Part shown: positions 26,459 through 34,665 of the stretch, in pieces | How the letters are laid out: every line of letters begins with the position of its first letter | How positions within the stretch are numbered: position 1 is the stretch's first letter | Assembly: GCF_003460505.1 (NCBI RefSeq) | Contig: NZ_QTVG01000012.1 | Location: 1 to 58,398, forward strand | Direction: 5' to 3' | Source: Eubacterium sp. AF36-5BH | Lineage (GTDB): Bacteria > Bacillota > Clostridia > Lachnospirales > Lachnospiraceae | Length of the DNA: 58,398 nucleotides | Position numbers and translations under genes: made by a program | The notes under the pieces: generated by a model | Told to the model about the DNA's origin: nothing | The model's input: only the letters and a program-made list of their open reading frames with translations | Database searches by the model: none

Positions 26459-27364
26459 ATGTATTGTGTTATTGTGTGTTCAATCATGTTTTGGTGTTTT
26501 GCAATTAATGTTAAAGCTGAGGAAAATGACTTAATAATGTATGATTATGTGCATCAGACTGAACACAAATATTCTATAGGATTAGATAGAAAATTGCAAA
26601 AAACAAAAAAGAAAGAATCTATTGGAGAATCTATTGCGAAACCTTTTATTCCAGATTCAATGTCTAGTTGTAATGGGGATGTATCAACATATTCAATTAT
26701 TCAAGGTCATAATTTAAATATGGTCGATAGAACAAAATTTCCATATACAACAATAACACATTTAGACATTGGTTTTGATACTACTGGGGATGGAAAGGCA
26801 GATTATTGGTGTGATGGAAGTGGTTATATAGTTGGTCCAGATGTAATGGTTACCGCAGGTCACTGCTTTTGGTCGAAAAAATATGGTTGGGCAAAAGAGG
26901 TGAGGACATATTTAATGTATGAACAAAACCTTTCTAGAGAATATTATTATCCAGCATCATGGATTACTTCAACTGCGTATACACAAGGTGGTGATCCAGA
27001 GTATGATTGGTGTGTTGTGACAATGCAACAGAATGTGGGAGCAACAACTGGTTGGTTAGGTTTTGGAGTAAGTTCATCATTAGTGAATAAAGATATAAGG
27101 GTAGCAGGATTCACACAATGGGAATCTATGAATATACACCTATTTGAAATCTATGGACAGATAAAACAACAAAATGAACGAATAATTGGTTATAACGCAA
27201 GCACAACTGAGGCTCAAGCGGGAGGACCGGTCTTTGATGAAGATGGAATAGCATGGGGAATTCATACCACTGGAGGGGCGTTAAATTCTGGATGTACTAT
27301 TAATTCATATTTGTTTGATTTATTAAGTAGCAAGCGTGAAGAAGGGATCAATAAGTATAAATAG
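26459..27364 (+). CDS. V8-type serine protease homologue lacking the catalytic serine
   Basis: This 301-residue exported protein belongs to the trypsin-like glutamyl endopeptidase group. It has His in VTAGHCFW (about residue 134) and Asp in EYDWCVV (about 182), but the nucleophile position reads EAQAGGPVFDEDG, with GCG (Ala, 27218-27220) where GxSGGP is expected. One base change would restore TCG (Ser). The N-terminus is a short hydrophobic signal (MYCVIVCSIMFWCFAINVKA) without the usual basic residues, and no ribosome site precedes the ATG. Together these features suggest a decaying gene or a pseudoprotease with a binding role. Confidence 0.75.
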   Translation: MYCVIVCSIMFWCFAINVKAEENDLIMYDYVHQTEHKYSIGLDRKLQKTKKKESIGESIAKPFIPDSMSSCNGDVSTYSIIQGHNLNMVDRTKFPYTTITHLDIGFDTTGDGKADYWCDGSGYIVGPDVMVTAGHCFWSKKYGWAKEVRTYLMYEQNLSREYYYPASWITSTAYTQGGDPEYDWCVVTMQQNVGATTGWLGFGVSSSLVNKDIRVAGFTQWESMNIHLFEIYGQIKQQNERIIGYNASTTEAQAGGPVFDEDGIAWGIHTTGGALNSGCTINSYLFDLLSSKREEGINKYK

Positions 27365-27384
27365 CATAATTAGTATAAAGATTA

Positions 27385-27412
27385 AAAAGGCAGTGAAAAC
27401 TGCCTTTTTTTA
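27385..27412 (+). terminator. terminator between protease and lysozyme genes
   Basis: The stem AAAGGCAGT/ACTGCCTTT around a GAAA loop is followed by a T-tract. Confidence 0.9.
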
Positions 27413-27475
27413 AATAAAGTAGAGAAAACTTATGTAAAAAAGTATAGTAGAATAATATCTAATAAGGAGGAGCTA

Positions 27476-28826
27476 ATGAGATAAATAAAATTGATTTTGG
27501 TAGTTTTGTTTTGCTGCGTTTGGTGTAGTACATTGGTAGAGGCAGCTACAGCGTGGACGAACGTTGACGGTGTATTTTATAATGATAAAGGTGAGGTAAT
27601 AAAAGGAGCTTTATCAAAAGGTATTGATGTAAGTTATCATCAAGGCATAATTGATTGGGGGAAGGTAAAACAGACAGATATTGAATTTGTACTTATAAGA
27701 TGTGGGTATGGTGATGATGATATTGGACAGGATGATAAATATTTCAAGCAAAATATTCAGGGATGTAGTGAGAATAATATCCAATATGGAATTTACATTT
27801 ATTCTCATGCTATTAATACTGAAATGGCAAAAAGTGAAGTAAATCATGTTTTACGACTAGTAAGAGAAACAAATGCAAATCCTACATATCCTATTTATTA
27901 TGATATAGAAGCCAATGAACAGGAAAAGTTATCAAATGATTTGCTTGGTAATATTGCAGAGACTTTTTGTAACAAAATATTAGAAGCAGGGTATAAAGTA
28001 GGGATTTATTCAAATCTTTATTGGTGGAATAATAGATTGACAGACAAAAGATTTGAAAACTGGGATAAGTGGGTGGCTCAGTACAATTCAAGCTGTGATT
28101 ATAGTAGACAATATAATATATGGCAGTTTACTGATGGCGGAAAAGTCCCTGGAATTCCGGAAAGTGTAGGTGTAAATATTCTATTAGCAAGAGAATGTAG
28201 TGTGAGTGGTCATACATATGCGTTACAGTCAGTAATAAAAAAAGCCACGACAACACACTTGGGAGTGGCTACATATAAATGTAAGGTATGTGGGAATAAT
28301 AAAAAAGATCTGATTCAGAAATTGAAAAAGGTATCTTTAAATAAGGGGAGTTTTGTATATAATGGGAAGGCAAATAAGCCAGCCGTTACAATAAAGGATA
28401 GCTCAGGAAAGGTTATTTCAAAGTTATACTATACGGTTTCGTATAGTAATAATATCAAGCCTGGTTATGCCGAGGTGAAAGTTAAATTTAAGAAATTGTA
28501 TAAAGGGATAATGAATAAGAAATTTATTATAAAACCAGCAAAAGTAAAATTGTCAAAGATAGTAAATCAAAAGGGCAGAATGATTAAGATAACATGGGAA
28601 AAAAGTAAGGGAGTAGGAGGATACGAAATATGGTATGCTAACGATAAGAAGTTAAAAAAAGGAAGAAAAATAATGGATGTAAAGGCAAGTTCAAAAGCTA
28701 TAATAATTAAAGAAATTAAGCAAAAATAAAACTTATTATGTAAAGATACGAGGGTATAAAAAAATAAATAAAAGAAAAGTGTACGGTGCCTGGAGTAAGA
28801 GAAAGAGTGTGAAGATAACAAAATAA
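27476..28826 (+). pseudogene. GH25 lysozyme pseudogene with an early stop and a late frameshift
   Basis: An AAGGAGGAG site leads into ATG AGA TAA at 27476, so codon 3 is a stop. The frame then continues as a signal peptide (IKLILVVLFCC...) and a GH25 muramidase domain with Asp in KGIDVSYHQG and the DxE pair in YYDIEAN. A CxxC element (YKCKVCGN) and an FN3-like tail follow. The frame closes at 28729, yet a +1 shifted frame goes on with YYVKIRGYKK...YGAWSKRKSVKITK to 28826, the normal end of such a module. Two independent lesions make this a pseudogene, unless translation restarts at TTG 27491. Confidence 0.85.
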
Positions 28827-28960
28827 TAATTAAAAAATGTTTGGTGATTCATAAATACATTATTGTGTTTATAGGTGAAAAGGAAAGCAATAGAATCTAA
28901 AGAATGTTAATCTGTTAGATTCTATATAAGTGCGGTTATAAAAGTTATAGCCAGTTTGAT

Positions 28961-28999
28961 ACAAAAATATTAAACATAGATTAATATTTTTGTTATTTT
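28961..28999 (+). terminator. terminator after the lysozyme pseudogene
   Basis: The stem ACAAAAATATTA/TTAATATTTTTGT is followed by TATTTTTTA. A second weaker hairpin (AGAATCTA...TAGATTCT) lies at about 28888-28925. The rest of 28827-29076 shows nothing else. Confidence 0.8.
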
Positions 29000-29076
29000 T
29001 TAGTTGCTAAATACTGAGTTTGGAACTTATTAATAGTAAAGAGTTCTTCAAAGAAAGAACACTAATAACAAAATAT

Positions 29077-29118
29077 GATATTTTTTATGTGCATAATTAA
29101 TATAAAGTAACTAAAAAC
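29077..29118 (+). repeat. upstream element shared with 26225-26267
   Basis: GATATTTTTTATG, GC and TAATTAATATAAAGTA resemble the sequence upstream of the protease gene. It lies 35-75 nt before the start codon at 29153. Confidence 0.45.
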
Positions 29119-29152
29119 AAATGAAATTAAAAAGACAAAAGGAGGAATATGT

Positions 29153-29680
29153 ATGGCATTATCACCAGCAATTTTAATTAACAAAAGTGGAAAGGTGGTA
29201 CCAGTGTATGATAGTAATGGTGCTAAAAAAATTGGACAATTAGAAAAAAATGAGGCATATGCAAGGTACGGAAATGAAGGTAGTCTAACCAGTATTCATT
29301 TTCTTGGACCAAATGGTAAATTTATTGCAGGAATGTTGAAGGCTCCAGCATCAAAAGCTACTACACCGTGTACAAATTATCCATATGGAACAGTAACAAT
29401 TAATAATACTAAGTATTATACTTTTAAAATGAGAAGCAAAAAAACAATAATAACTCCAAATGGTAACAGTTGGGGAAGTGTTGCAAGTGGATGCAGAGTT
29501 GCATGTCTCGATGCCTGTGCAGGTCAGACAAAGCAGTGGACTAAACAGATTCATTATGTGGAAAATACATCAGGAAAATGGGTGAAGGTAACTGGTGATG
29601 GCAAGAATTATGGATTTGTTGATACCGGTTTAAAATCAGGTTCATCACCTACTAGTATTGCAATGTATGGAAAATGGTAA
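29153..29680 (+). CDS. leaderless 175-residue protein of unknown function
   Basis: This protein of 175 residues has no signal peptide or membrane segment. The N-terminal part (about 1-60) has alternating short strands and Gly turns (ILINKSGKVVPVYDSNGAKK). The C-terminal part has four Cys residues, three of them clustered near CRVACLDAC, and ends KNYGFVDTGLKSGSSPTSIA. I do not recognise the family. It has a strong ribosome site (AAAGGAGG) and shares an upstream element with the protease gene. Together with the DUF1906 protein it is a candidate non-classical export substrate of the holin module. Confidence 0.6.
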   Translation: MALSPAILINKSGKVVPVYDSNGAKKIGQLEKNEAYARYGNEGSLTSIHFLGPNGKFIAGMLKAPASKATTPCTNYPYGTVTINNTKYYTFKMRSKKTIITPNGNSWGSVASGCRVACLDACAGQTKQWTKQIHYVENTSGKWVKVTGDGKNYGFVDTGLKSGSSPTSIAMYGKW

Positions 29681-29837
29681 TAGGTCAATAGATAATAGTA
29701 CTAGATGTTAAGTAGAAAAAATATTCATTCGGAATATTCTATTGGTTTTAATTAGAAGAAAAGAACTATTTAAAGCATTGAAACACTAGGGTGAATCTAT
29801 TCATATACTATCATTAAAGTATAATATTACCAATGAA

Positions 29838-29873
29838 AAAGGTTGGGACCTCGTGTCCCAACCTTTCCTTTTT
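29838..29873 (+). terminator. strong rho-independent terminator
   Basis: The perfect 12-bp stem AAAGGTTGGGAC/GTCCCAACCTTT with a 5-nt loop is followed by CCTTTTT. It closes the cargo region; 29681-29837 holds no other feature. Confidence 0.92.
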
Positions 29874-30023
29874 GCACATCAACCAAATAATTTAAACCAC
29901 AATATGGTTTATTATCCTAAATCCCATCCACGATAGAATTCGACATCGACACACCGCAATAGTAAAATATAACCATAAAGTTTGAGAGCAACAGGCCTTA
30001 AAACTTTAAATCAAAAATAAATA

Positions 30024-30082
30024 AATGCCTTATTGAGAACAGTAGTTTAAGAACTGACTGTTTTTCAATAGGGCATTTTTTA
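30024..30082 (+). terminator. terminator upstream of the mobilization block
   Basis: A long stem (AATGCCTTATTGAGAACAG with CTG...TTTTCAATAGGGCATT) is followed by a T-tract. Confidence 0.85.
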
Positions 30083-30103
30083 TTGCAAAAATGGAGGTGT
30101 CTT

Positions 30104-30139
30104 ATGAAAAGTGAAAGCATTTTAGTTGTTCCACCATAA
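30104..30139 (+). other. 11-codon open frame, leader or gene remnant
   Basis: GGAGGTG precedes an ATG that opens MKSESILVVPP and then stops. The sequence resembles the first residues of small mobile-element proteins of the DUF3846 kind. It may be a truncated gene or a leader peptide for the DUF5688 gene. Confidence 0.3.
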
Positions 30140-30189
30140 GAGTGAAACAGAGCAAAAATTAAAATTAAGGATTTTTTAGGAGGACGAAC

Positions 30190-31206
30190 ATGAATTTAAA
30201 TTACGAAGAATTTAAGGAAAAAATTAAGGATGATATTAAGGATTATATGGACGAAAAGTACAAGGATTGTGGAGTTGTAATCAGAAAGGTTAATAAAACC
30301 AACCGTGAAGTTGATGGATTGAATTTCTATGACATTCCGGGGTTAAAAAATGCCACACCAACCATATATGTAAATAATCTTTATGAAGAATATGAAAGAA
30401 CAGGAAAATATGAAGAGATCATAAGAATTGCAGCTGAAACAATGGAAAGAGGAATCAAGTCATTTAATGATGAAATCAAGGCAGAGCTTTTGGATACATC
30501 AAGACTTAAAGATAACGTGTTTTTTACTTTAATAAATGCCGAGCAGAACAAAGAGTTATTAAAGACGGTTCCCCATAGGGAGTTTGAGGACCTTGCAATT
30601 GTGTACAGATGGAATCTTGGAAATGATTCATTAGGAACATATACAAATCTTGTTAACAATGATTTAGCAGCAAAGGAAGGTCTTACAGAAAATGACTTAT
30701 ACAATGCAGCAAATAAGAACACAAAGGAATTATTTCCGGTGTCAATTAAGAACATGAACGAAGTCATTAGTGAAATCATATTTGGTGAAAGTGAACTTAG
30801 TGGAGAAATGGAGGAAGAATTCAAAGAAGTAATGATGGAAACTCAGGATGAACGCTCAATGTACGTTATAACAAATGAAAGCAAATTGTTCGGAGCAGCT
30901 TCGATGTTGTATGAGGAGCCACTACACAAATTGGCAGAAAAAATTGGAAGTGACCTATATATTTTGCCATCAAGCATCCATGAAGTTATTGCCGTATCAG
31001 CAGATTTTGGTTCACCTGATGAATTGGCAGAAATGGTTTATGAAATCAATATGGACCAGGTAGACATTAATGACCGCCTTTCAAATCAGGTATATTGCTA
31101 TGACAAGGATTTAAGGACACTAAGACTTGCAACAGACACGATAAACAAGAGCCTTGATGACGTTGACCGTGGAGTAATATCAACCCCGGAAAGAGAGGTC
31201 AGATAG
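30190..31206 (+). CDS. DUF5688-family mobile-element protein
   Basis: This 338-residue protein opens NLNYEEFKEKIKDDIKDYM and has the pattern VNGLNF/IPGLKNATPTIYVNNLYEEYE, typical of DUF5688 proteins common on Clostridia integrative and plasmid elements. It is soluble, acidic and has no catalytic motif that I can name. A good AGGAGG site precedes it. It begins a run of tightly spaced genes (a 42-residue protein, a RadC-like protein) leading to the candidate oriT and relaxase. Its function is unknown. Confidence 0.75.
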   Translation: MNLNYEEFKEKIKDDIKDYMDEKYKDCGVVIRKVNKTNREVDGLNFYDIPGLKNATPTIYVNNLYEEYERTGKYEEIIRIAAETMERGIKSFNDEIKAELLDTSRLKDNVFFTLINAEQNKELLKTVPHREFEDLAIVYRWNLGNDSLGTYTNLVNNDLAAKEGLTENDLYNAANKNTKELFPVSIKNMNEVISEIIFGESELSGEMEEEFKEVMMETQDERSMYVITNESKLFGAASMLYEEPLHKLAEKIGSDLYILPSSIHEVIAVSADFGSPDELAEMVYEINMDQVDINDRLSNQVYCYDKDLRTLRLATDTINKSLDDVDRGVISTPEREVR

Positions 31207-31208
31207 TC

Positions 31209-31337
31209 ATGGAAGATTTTCAAAAAGAATTAGCAGAGAGAATAAAAAGTGAAGTTGCTAACTGTGGCAAGAATGAAGAGTTTTTTATAAAAGTTGAGGT
31301 GGTAGCGGATGGAAAAGGTAAATCAGGTATCAATTAG
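31209..31337 (+). CDS. 42-residue small protein between the DUF5688 and RadC-like genes
   Basis: An ATG two bases after the DUF5688 stop opens a 42-codon frame (MEDFQKELAERIKSEV, then NEEFFIKVEVVADGKG). It overlaps the start of the RadC-like gene by 29 nt, so it is placed as a coupled operon member. The composition is typical of coding sequence in this block. The family is unknown. Confidence 0.5.
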   Translation: MEDFQKELAERIKSEVANCGKNEEFFIKVEVVADGKGKSGIN

Positions 31338-31845
31338 ACTTGTAAAAGAGCGTCCACTGTTATCAGAAGAACAACTCACATCTCCTGAAAAGGTGGCAAT
31401 GACTGTTGGAGATTACATAAGAAACATAGACAGAGAAGTTTTGTGTGTAATCAACTTTAACAGCAAGCTTCAACCAATAAATTTTAATCTGGCAAGCATT
31501 GGAGCCATAAATTATGCAATTGCTTCACCAAGAGAAGTACTAAAATCAGCAATATTGTCAAATGCAGCAAACATGATGATTTTACATAATCATCCATCCA
31601 ATATATTAGAACCGTCTAAGGAAGACATTCAGACTACAGCAAAATTGATTGATATCTGCAATCTGATGGATATACCCCTTCTGAACCACATTATTGTTGG
31701 TCCGGAGAAGGGGAGGTATTTCAGCATGAGGGATAAGCAGTTAGTTGATTTTAGAAAAAGCAGTGCATATTCGGACAGGTTAGAATTCTTAAATTTTAAG
31801 ACAGATAAGGACATAAGAATAGCCGAAGAAGTAAAGGTCAGATAA
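31309..31845 (+). CDS. RadC-like JAB/MPN-domain protein
   Basis: This 178-residue protein carries the JAMM metal-binding signature HNHPSNILEPSKED (about residues 95-108), with a preceding Glu-containing strand and the typical LLNHIIVG segment. The short form without the N-terminal helix-hairpin-helix of chromosomal RadC is common on mobile elements, where its role is unproven. It overlaps the preceding small gene and ends shortly before the candidate oriT. The coupled position suggests a transfer or maintenance accessory. Confidence 0.85.
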   Translation: MEKVNQVSIRLVKERPLLSEEQLTSPEKVAMTVGDYIRNIDREVLCVINFNSKLQPINFNLASIGAINYAIASPREVLKSAILSNAANMMILHNHPSNILEPSKEDIQTTAKLIDICNLMDIPLLNHIIVGPEKGRYFSMRDKQLVDFRKSSAYSDRLEFLNFKTDKDIRIAEEVKVR

Positions 31846-31865
31846 ATAAAAGAGTGTTACGGTGC

Positions 31866-31972
31866 GGTTATCCAGTGGATAACCCTGAGCAGTAGCAGTG
31901 ACAAAGCCTGAAGGCTAGATACAGAGGTTTTAGGATTCTTCCTAACAAGAATGCATTTGTATATACAAATGC
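31866..31972. other. candidate origin of transfer
   Basis: This non-coding stretch lies directly before mobC and the relaxase gene. It contains three clean inverted repeats: GGTTATCC/GGATAACC with a 3-nt loop (31866-31884), AGCC/GGCT (31905-31916), and the 20-nt near-palindrome GCATTTGTATATACAAATGC (31953-31972). Stem-loops beside MobC and relaxase genes are the usual mark of oriT; the nick site is not identified. Confidence 0.5.
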
Positions 31973-32024
31973 GTATCTTGCAAAAGACATAGCCTACATT
32001 ATTTTACAGAAGGAAGGTGGACAC

Positions 32025-32354
32025 ATGAGTTCAGATAAAAGAGACATTACCAAACTTATAAGATTCAATGACAGGGAATATCAGATAGTAATGGAAAATG
32101 CAAATGCCTGTAACATGAATTTCTCAGCCTATGTCAGATATGCGATTTCAAACATAAAGATGCCAAATACTGATATGAGAAAACATATTCTTAAACTGAT
32201 TAATGAAGTCAATCACATAGGTAATAACGTTAATCAGATTGTCCGCAATAATAACAGTGGTTTGTATATGGACAGTGATAAGACAAGGCTTATGGAGTAC
32301 ATGCGATTACTGAATCTTAAGGTGGGAGCTTTTATGGAAAAGTATGGCGATTAG
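32025..32354 (+). CDS. mobC: MobC-like relaxosome protein
   Basis: This 109-residue protein has an N-terminal ribbon-helix-helix-like start (DITKLIRFNDREYQIV) and the MobC helix region NEVNHIGNNVNQIVRNNNSG (about 64-83). MobC proteins bind oriT and open the DNA for the relaxase. AGAAGGAAGGTGG lies upstream. The gene overlaps the relaxase gene by 11 nt (TATGGCGATTAG), a standard arrangement for mobilization operons. Confidence 0.88.
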   Translation: MSSDKRDITKLIRFNDREYQIVMENANACNMNFSAYVRYAISNIKMPNTDMRKHILKLINEVNHIGNNVNQIVRNNNSGLYMDSDKTRLMEYMRLLNLKVGAFMEKYGD

Positions 32355-33594
32355 CAGAATATTACACATGAACAGCCATCACCGTTCTAAAGGCTCACAT
32401 CTGCAGGTGGCAATTGATTACATCTTAAAGGATGAAAAGACCATGAATGGTCTGCTTACAGGAAGTGTTAACTGCATAAAAGAAAATGCCTATGAGTGTA
32501 TGAAGGAGACAAAAAGACTTTATGGAAAAATGGACAAAAGACAGGGGTATCATCTCATCATTTCATTTGAAGAAAATGAGTGTGATGGAGATATAGCAAT
32601 GAAGGTTATAGAAGAATTTGTTCACGAGTATCTGGAAAGCGACTACGAGGTAGTATATGCAGTTCATACCAACACAGACCACATTCATGGTCACATCATC
32701 TGGAACAGTGTGCGTTTCACAGACGGATATAAATATCATTACAAAAAAGGTGATTGGGAAAAAGATATTCAGCCAAGAATAGACAGAATATGTGAAAAGT
32801 ACAATCTTTCAACACTGGAGAAATCAATTAAAAAGACAGACAAAAAAGAATGGGATGTTTTAAAGAACGGGCCGTTTATATGGAATGAACAAATTAAACA
32901 GGACATAGATGCGTGTGTTTTAAGAGCTTCGGATTATTCAATGTTTCTGCAAATGCTCGAAGCAGAAGGATATGAAATAAAGCAGGGGAAATATCTGGCA
33001 GTAAAACCGCCGGGAATGGAAAGATTCAGACGTACAAAGACGTTAGGACAAGGCTATGGAATTGATGAATTAAAAGAAAGAATTGTAAAGGAAAACCTTA
33101 ATACTTACAGAAGTAATCAGGTAGTAAGAGCTCCAAAAATCAGAATGTTTAAGTCAAAAAAAGTAAGAAAAACGAGGATGACAGGATTGCAAAGACAGTA
33201 TTTTAGGGAAATGTATCGTTTAGGAAAAATAAGAAAGCAACCGTACTCACAGGTATGGAAATATAGGAAGGATGTTAAGAAGTTTCAGTTATTACAAAAG
33301 CAGTATTTATTCCTTGCAAAGTATGACGTTACTGATGTGGAACAAATATCTGACGTGCAAAAAGATTTGAGAAAAAAGGTGTCAGTATTGCTTAAGGCAA
33401 AAAAGGTAATTGTTAATGAAATGGATAAACACCTTAAGGTATTTCAGGCAGTGGAGAATATAGATAAGGAAAAGAAAGCAACCATTTTCTATAAGATGGG
33501 TGATGACACATTTAAGGAATCAGAGCAGATTGTATCAGAAGCAAGGGCAACACTTAAAGAAGAGGGATTGTCATTTGAGGAAGCAAAAAATTAA
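32344..33594 (+). CDS. mobA: MOBP-type relaxase, C-terminal tail frameshifted
   Basis: This 416-residue relaxase/mobilization nuclease begins AISRILHMNSH, has the candidate catalytic Tyr in QVAIDYILKDEKT and the metal-binding three-histidine motif HTNTDHIHGHIIWNS (about residues 107-121). Family relaxases nick oriT and lead the strand into a recipient. The frame stops at 33594 directly after an A-run, but the -1 frame continues as a coiled-coil tail to 33788 (see the separate entry). The nuclease domain itself is complete. It is coupled to mobC by an 11-nt overlap. Confidence 0.88.
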   Translation: MAISRILHMNSHHRSKGSHLQVAIDYILKDEKTMNGLLTGSVNCIKENAYECMKETKRLYGKMDKRQGYHLIISFEENECDGDIAMKVIEEFVHEYLESDYEVVYAVHTNTDHIHGHIIWNSVRFTDGYKYHYKKGDWEKDIQPRIDRICEKYNLSTLEKSIKKTDKKEWDVLKNGPFIWNEQIKQDIDACVLRASDYSMFLQMLEAEGYEIKQGKYLAVKPPGMERFRRTKTLGQGYGIDELKERIVKENLNTYRSNQVVRAPKIRMFKSKKVRKTRMTGLQRQYFREMYRLGKIRKQPYSQVWKYRKDVKKFQLLQKQYLFLAKYDVTDVEQISDVQKDLRKKVSVLLKAKKVIVNEMDKHLKVFQAVENIDKEKKATIFYKMGDDTFKESEQIVSEARATLKEEGLSFEEAKN

Positions 33595-33788
33595 AGGAAT
33601 ATTATACAGAACTTTTGCAGGCAAATGAAAAGGAAACAAAACAACTAAGGAAAGAAATTGTTGTAGGTTACAAAATCATAAAGGAAGTAAAAGTAAGGCA
33701 GGAGAATAAAGAAATTGAGGAAAGAGCAATTAAAGAAGAAAAAAACAAACAGGAAGAGCAGGAGAAAAAATATGTTAAAAGGAAGTGA
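33584..33788 (+). other. out-of-frame tail of the relaxase and slippery site
   Basis: At 33584-33590 the frame reads GCA AAA AAT TAA, a fit to the X XXY YYZ slippery pattern (A AAA AAT). Reading on in the -1 frame gives about 65 residues rich in Glu, Lys and Gln (KLKEYYTELLQANEKETKQL and onward), ending at TGA 33786-33788, where the next gene begins with an overlapping GTGA. It is either an indel or a programmed frameshift. Confidence 0.75.
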
Positions 33789-34123
33789 TTTATGTGGAAC
33801 AGGCAAAGGAATTTAAAAGTGAATTTCAGATAGCCCAGAAGAATAGAAAAGAGAATATGAGAATTGAGAAAAACATCAGAAAAGGAGAACCGGTATCCCT
33901 GATTAAGAGATTGTTTTTCTCTAAAAAATACAATAATGATTTGGTGGAGAGATTGGCAGATGGAGATTTAACAATTGCACAGATGAAACAGATAAAAATT
34001 GCAATAAAAAATAAACTGTCTGAAAAACAGATTGATTCACTGATTAATTGTAAGAAAGATGAAAAGGCAATGGCAACAATAATAGACATAGCAATCATGC
34101 TTAACAATGGGCAGAGGAGGTGA
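33785..34123 (+). CDS. small basic mobilization-block protein, unknown function
   Basis: This 112-residue, lysine-rich, mostly helical protein starts with a GTG that overlaps the stop of the shifted relaxase frame (GTGA), so it is translationally coupled to the longer relaxase product rather than to the shorter one. It carries ADGDLTIAQMKQIKIAIKNK, typical of element-specific proteins between relaxase and pcfB genes. I recognise no catalytic motif. The coupling supports the view that the full-length relaxase frame was once, or still is, read. Confidence 0.65.
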   Translation: MIYVEQAKEFKSEFQIAQKNRKENMRIEKNIRKGEPVSLIKRLFFSKKYNNDLVERLADGDLTIAQMKQIKIAIKNKLSEKQIDSLINCKKDEKAMATIIDIAIMLNNGQRR

Positions 34124-34127
34124 GCAT

Positions 34128-34643
34128 ATGTCAGATGAAATTTCACAGGCAATACAGATAATAAGACTTGAATTTGACGGATTGAGATTTGGAATGGACG
34201 TAACAGGTGGAACAGTGAAGCAGGCAAAAAATCTGGCAGTGTTCATTTATGCACTGCTTACAAGAGAAAAGCTTCAGGGAAAGACATCATTGAAAAAGAT
34301 GTTAAGTAAGGATGGCAGTTTGCAGGTATTAAAAATCAGAGAAGAAGACATAAAGAAGTTTAAAAAACTTGCAAAGAAATATGGAATTCTTTATTCAAAA
34401 CTTCCTGACATAAATAAGTCAGACGGAATGACAGAAGTTCTATTTCATACCGAGGCAACACCAAGAATAAATACATTAATCGAAAAGTTAGGCAATGGAA
34501 GCTCATATCCAGGAATACGGTTTTGCACCCACCGTCAGAGAGTTGTGCAAATTAACAGGTTTAGCTTCCACATCATCTATAGTTGGGCATTTAAAGGCTT
34601 TAGAAACAAAGGGATACATAAAAAGATATCCTACACATCCTAG
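34128..34643 (+). CDS. pcfB: PcfB/DUF3801-family transfer protein with a foreign C-terminus
   Basis: Residues 1-122 match DUF3801/PcfB, an accessory of conjugative transfer (SDEISQAIQIIRLEFDGLRF, VTGGTVKQAKNLAVFIYALL, ALFHTEA-like VLFHTEATPRINTLIEKL). After about residue 122 the frame runs into unrelated sequence (GNGSSYPGIRFCTHRQR...) that in another frame encodes part of a LexA-type HTH. The true C-terminus is therefore missing or altered by a deletion junction near 34490. The start ATG 34128 has GAGGAGG upstream. In complete elements a VirD4/TcpA coupling ATPase gene follows; here it is gone. Confidence 0.82.
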   Translation: MSDEISQAIQIIRLEFDGLRFGMDVTGGTVKQAKNLAVFIYALLTREKLQGKTSLKKMLSKDGSLQVLKIREEDIKKFKKLAKKYGILYSKLPDINKSDGMTEVLFHTEATPRINTLIEKLGNGSSYPGIRFCTHRQRVVQINRFSFHIIYSWAFKGFRNKGIHKKISYTS

Positions 34644-34665
34644 AGCAATTACAATATTACAGTAG
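34495..34665 (+). pseudogene. LexA-type HTH domain remnant
   Basis: In the frame beginning at ATG 34495, 56 codons read IQEYGFAPTVRELCKLTGLA, then STSSIVGHLKALETKGYIKR and PRAITIL, a close fit to the LexA N-terminal DNA-binding domain. The first helix is cut off at the junction with pcfB and no peptidase domain follows. It is the far side of a deletion that removed the transfer genes. Confidence 0.8.
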
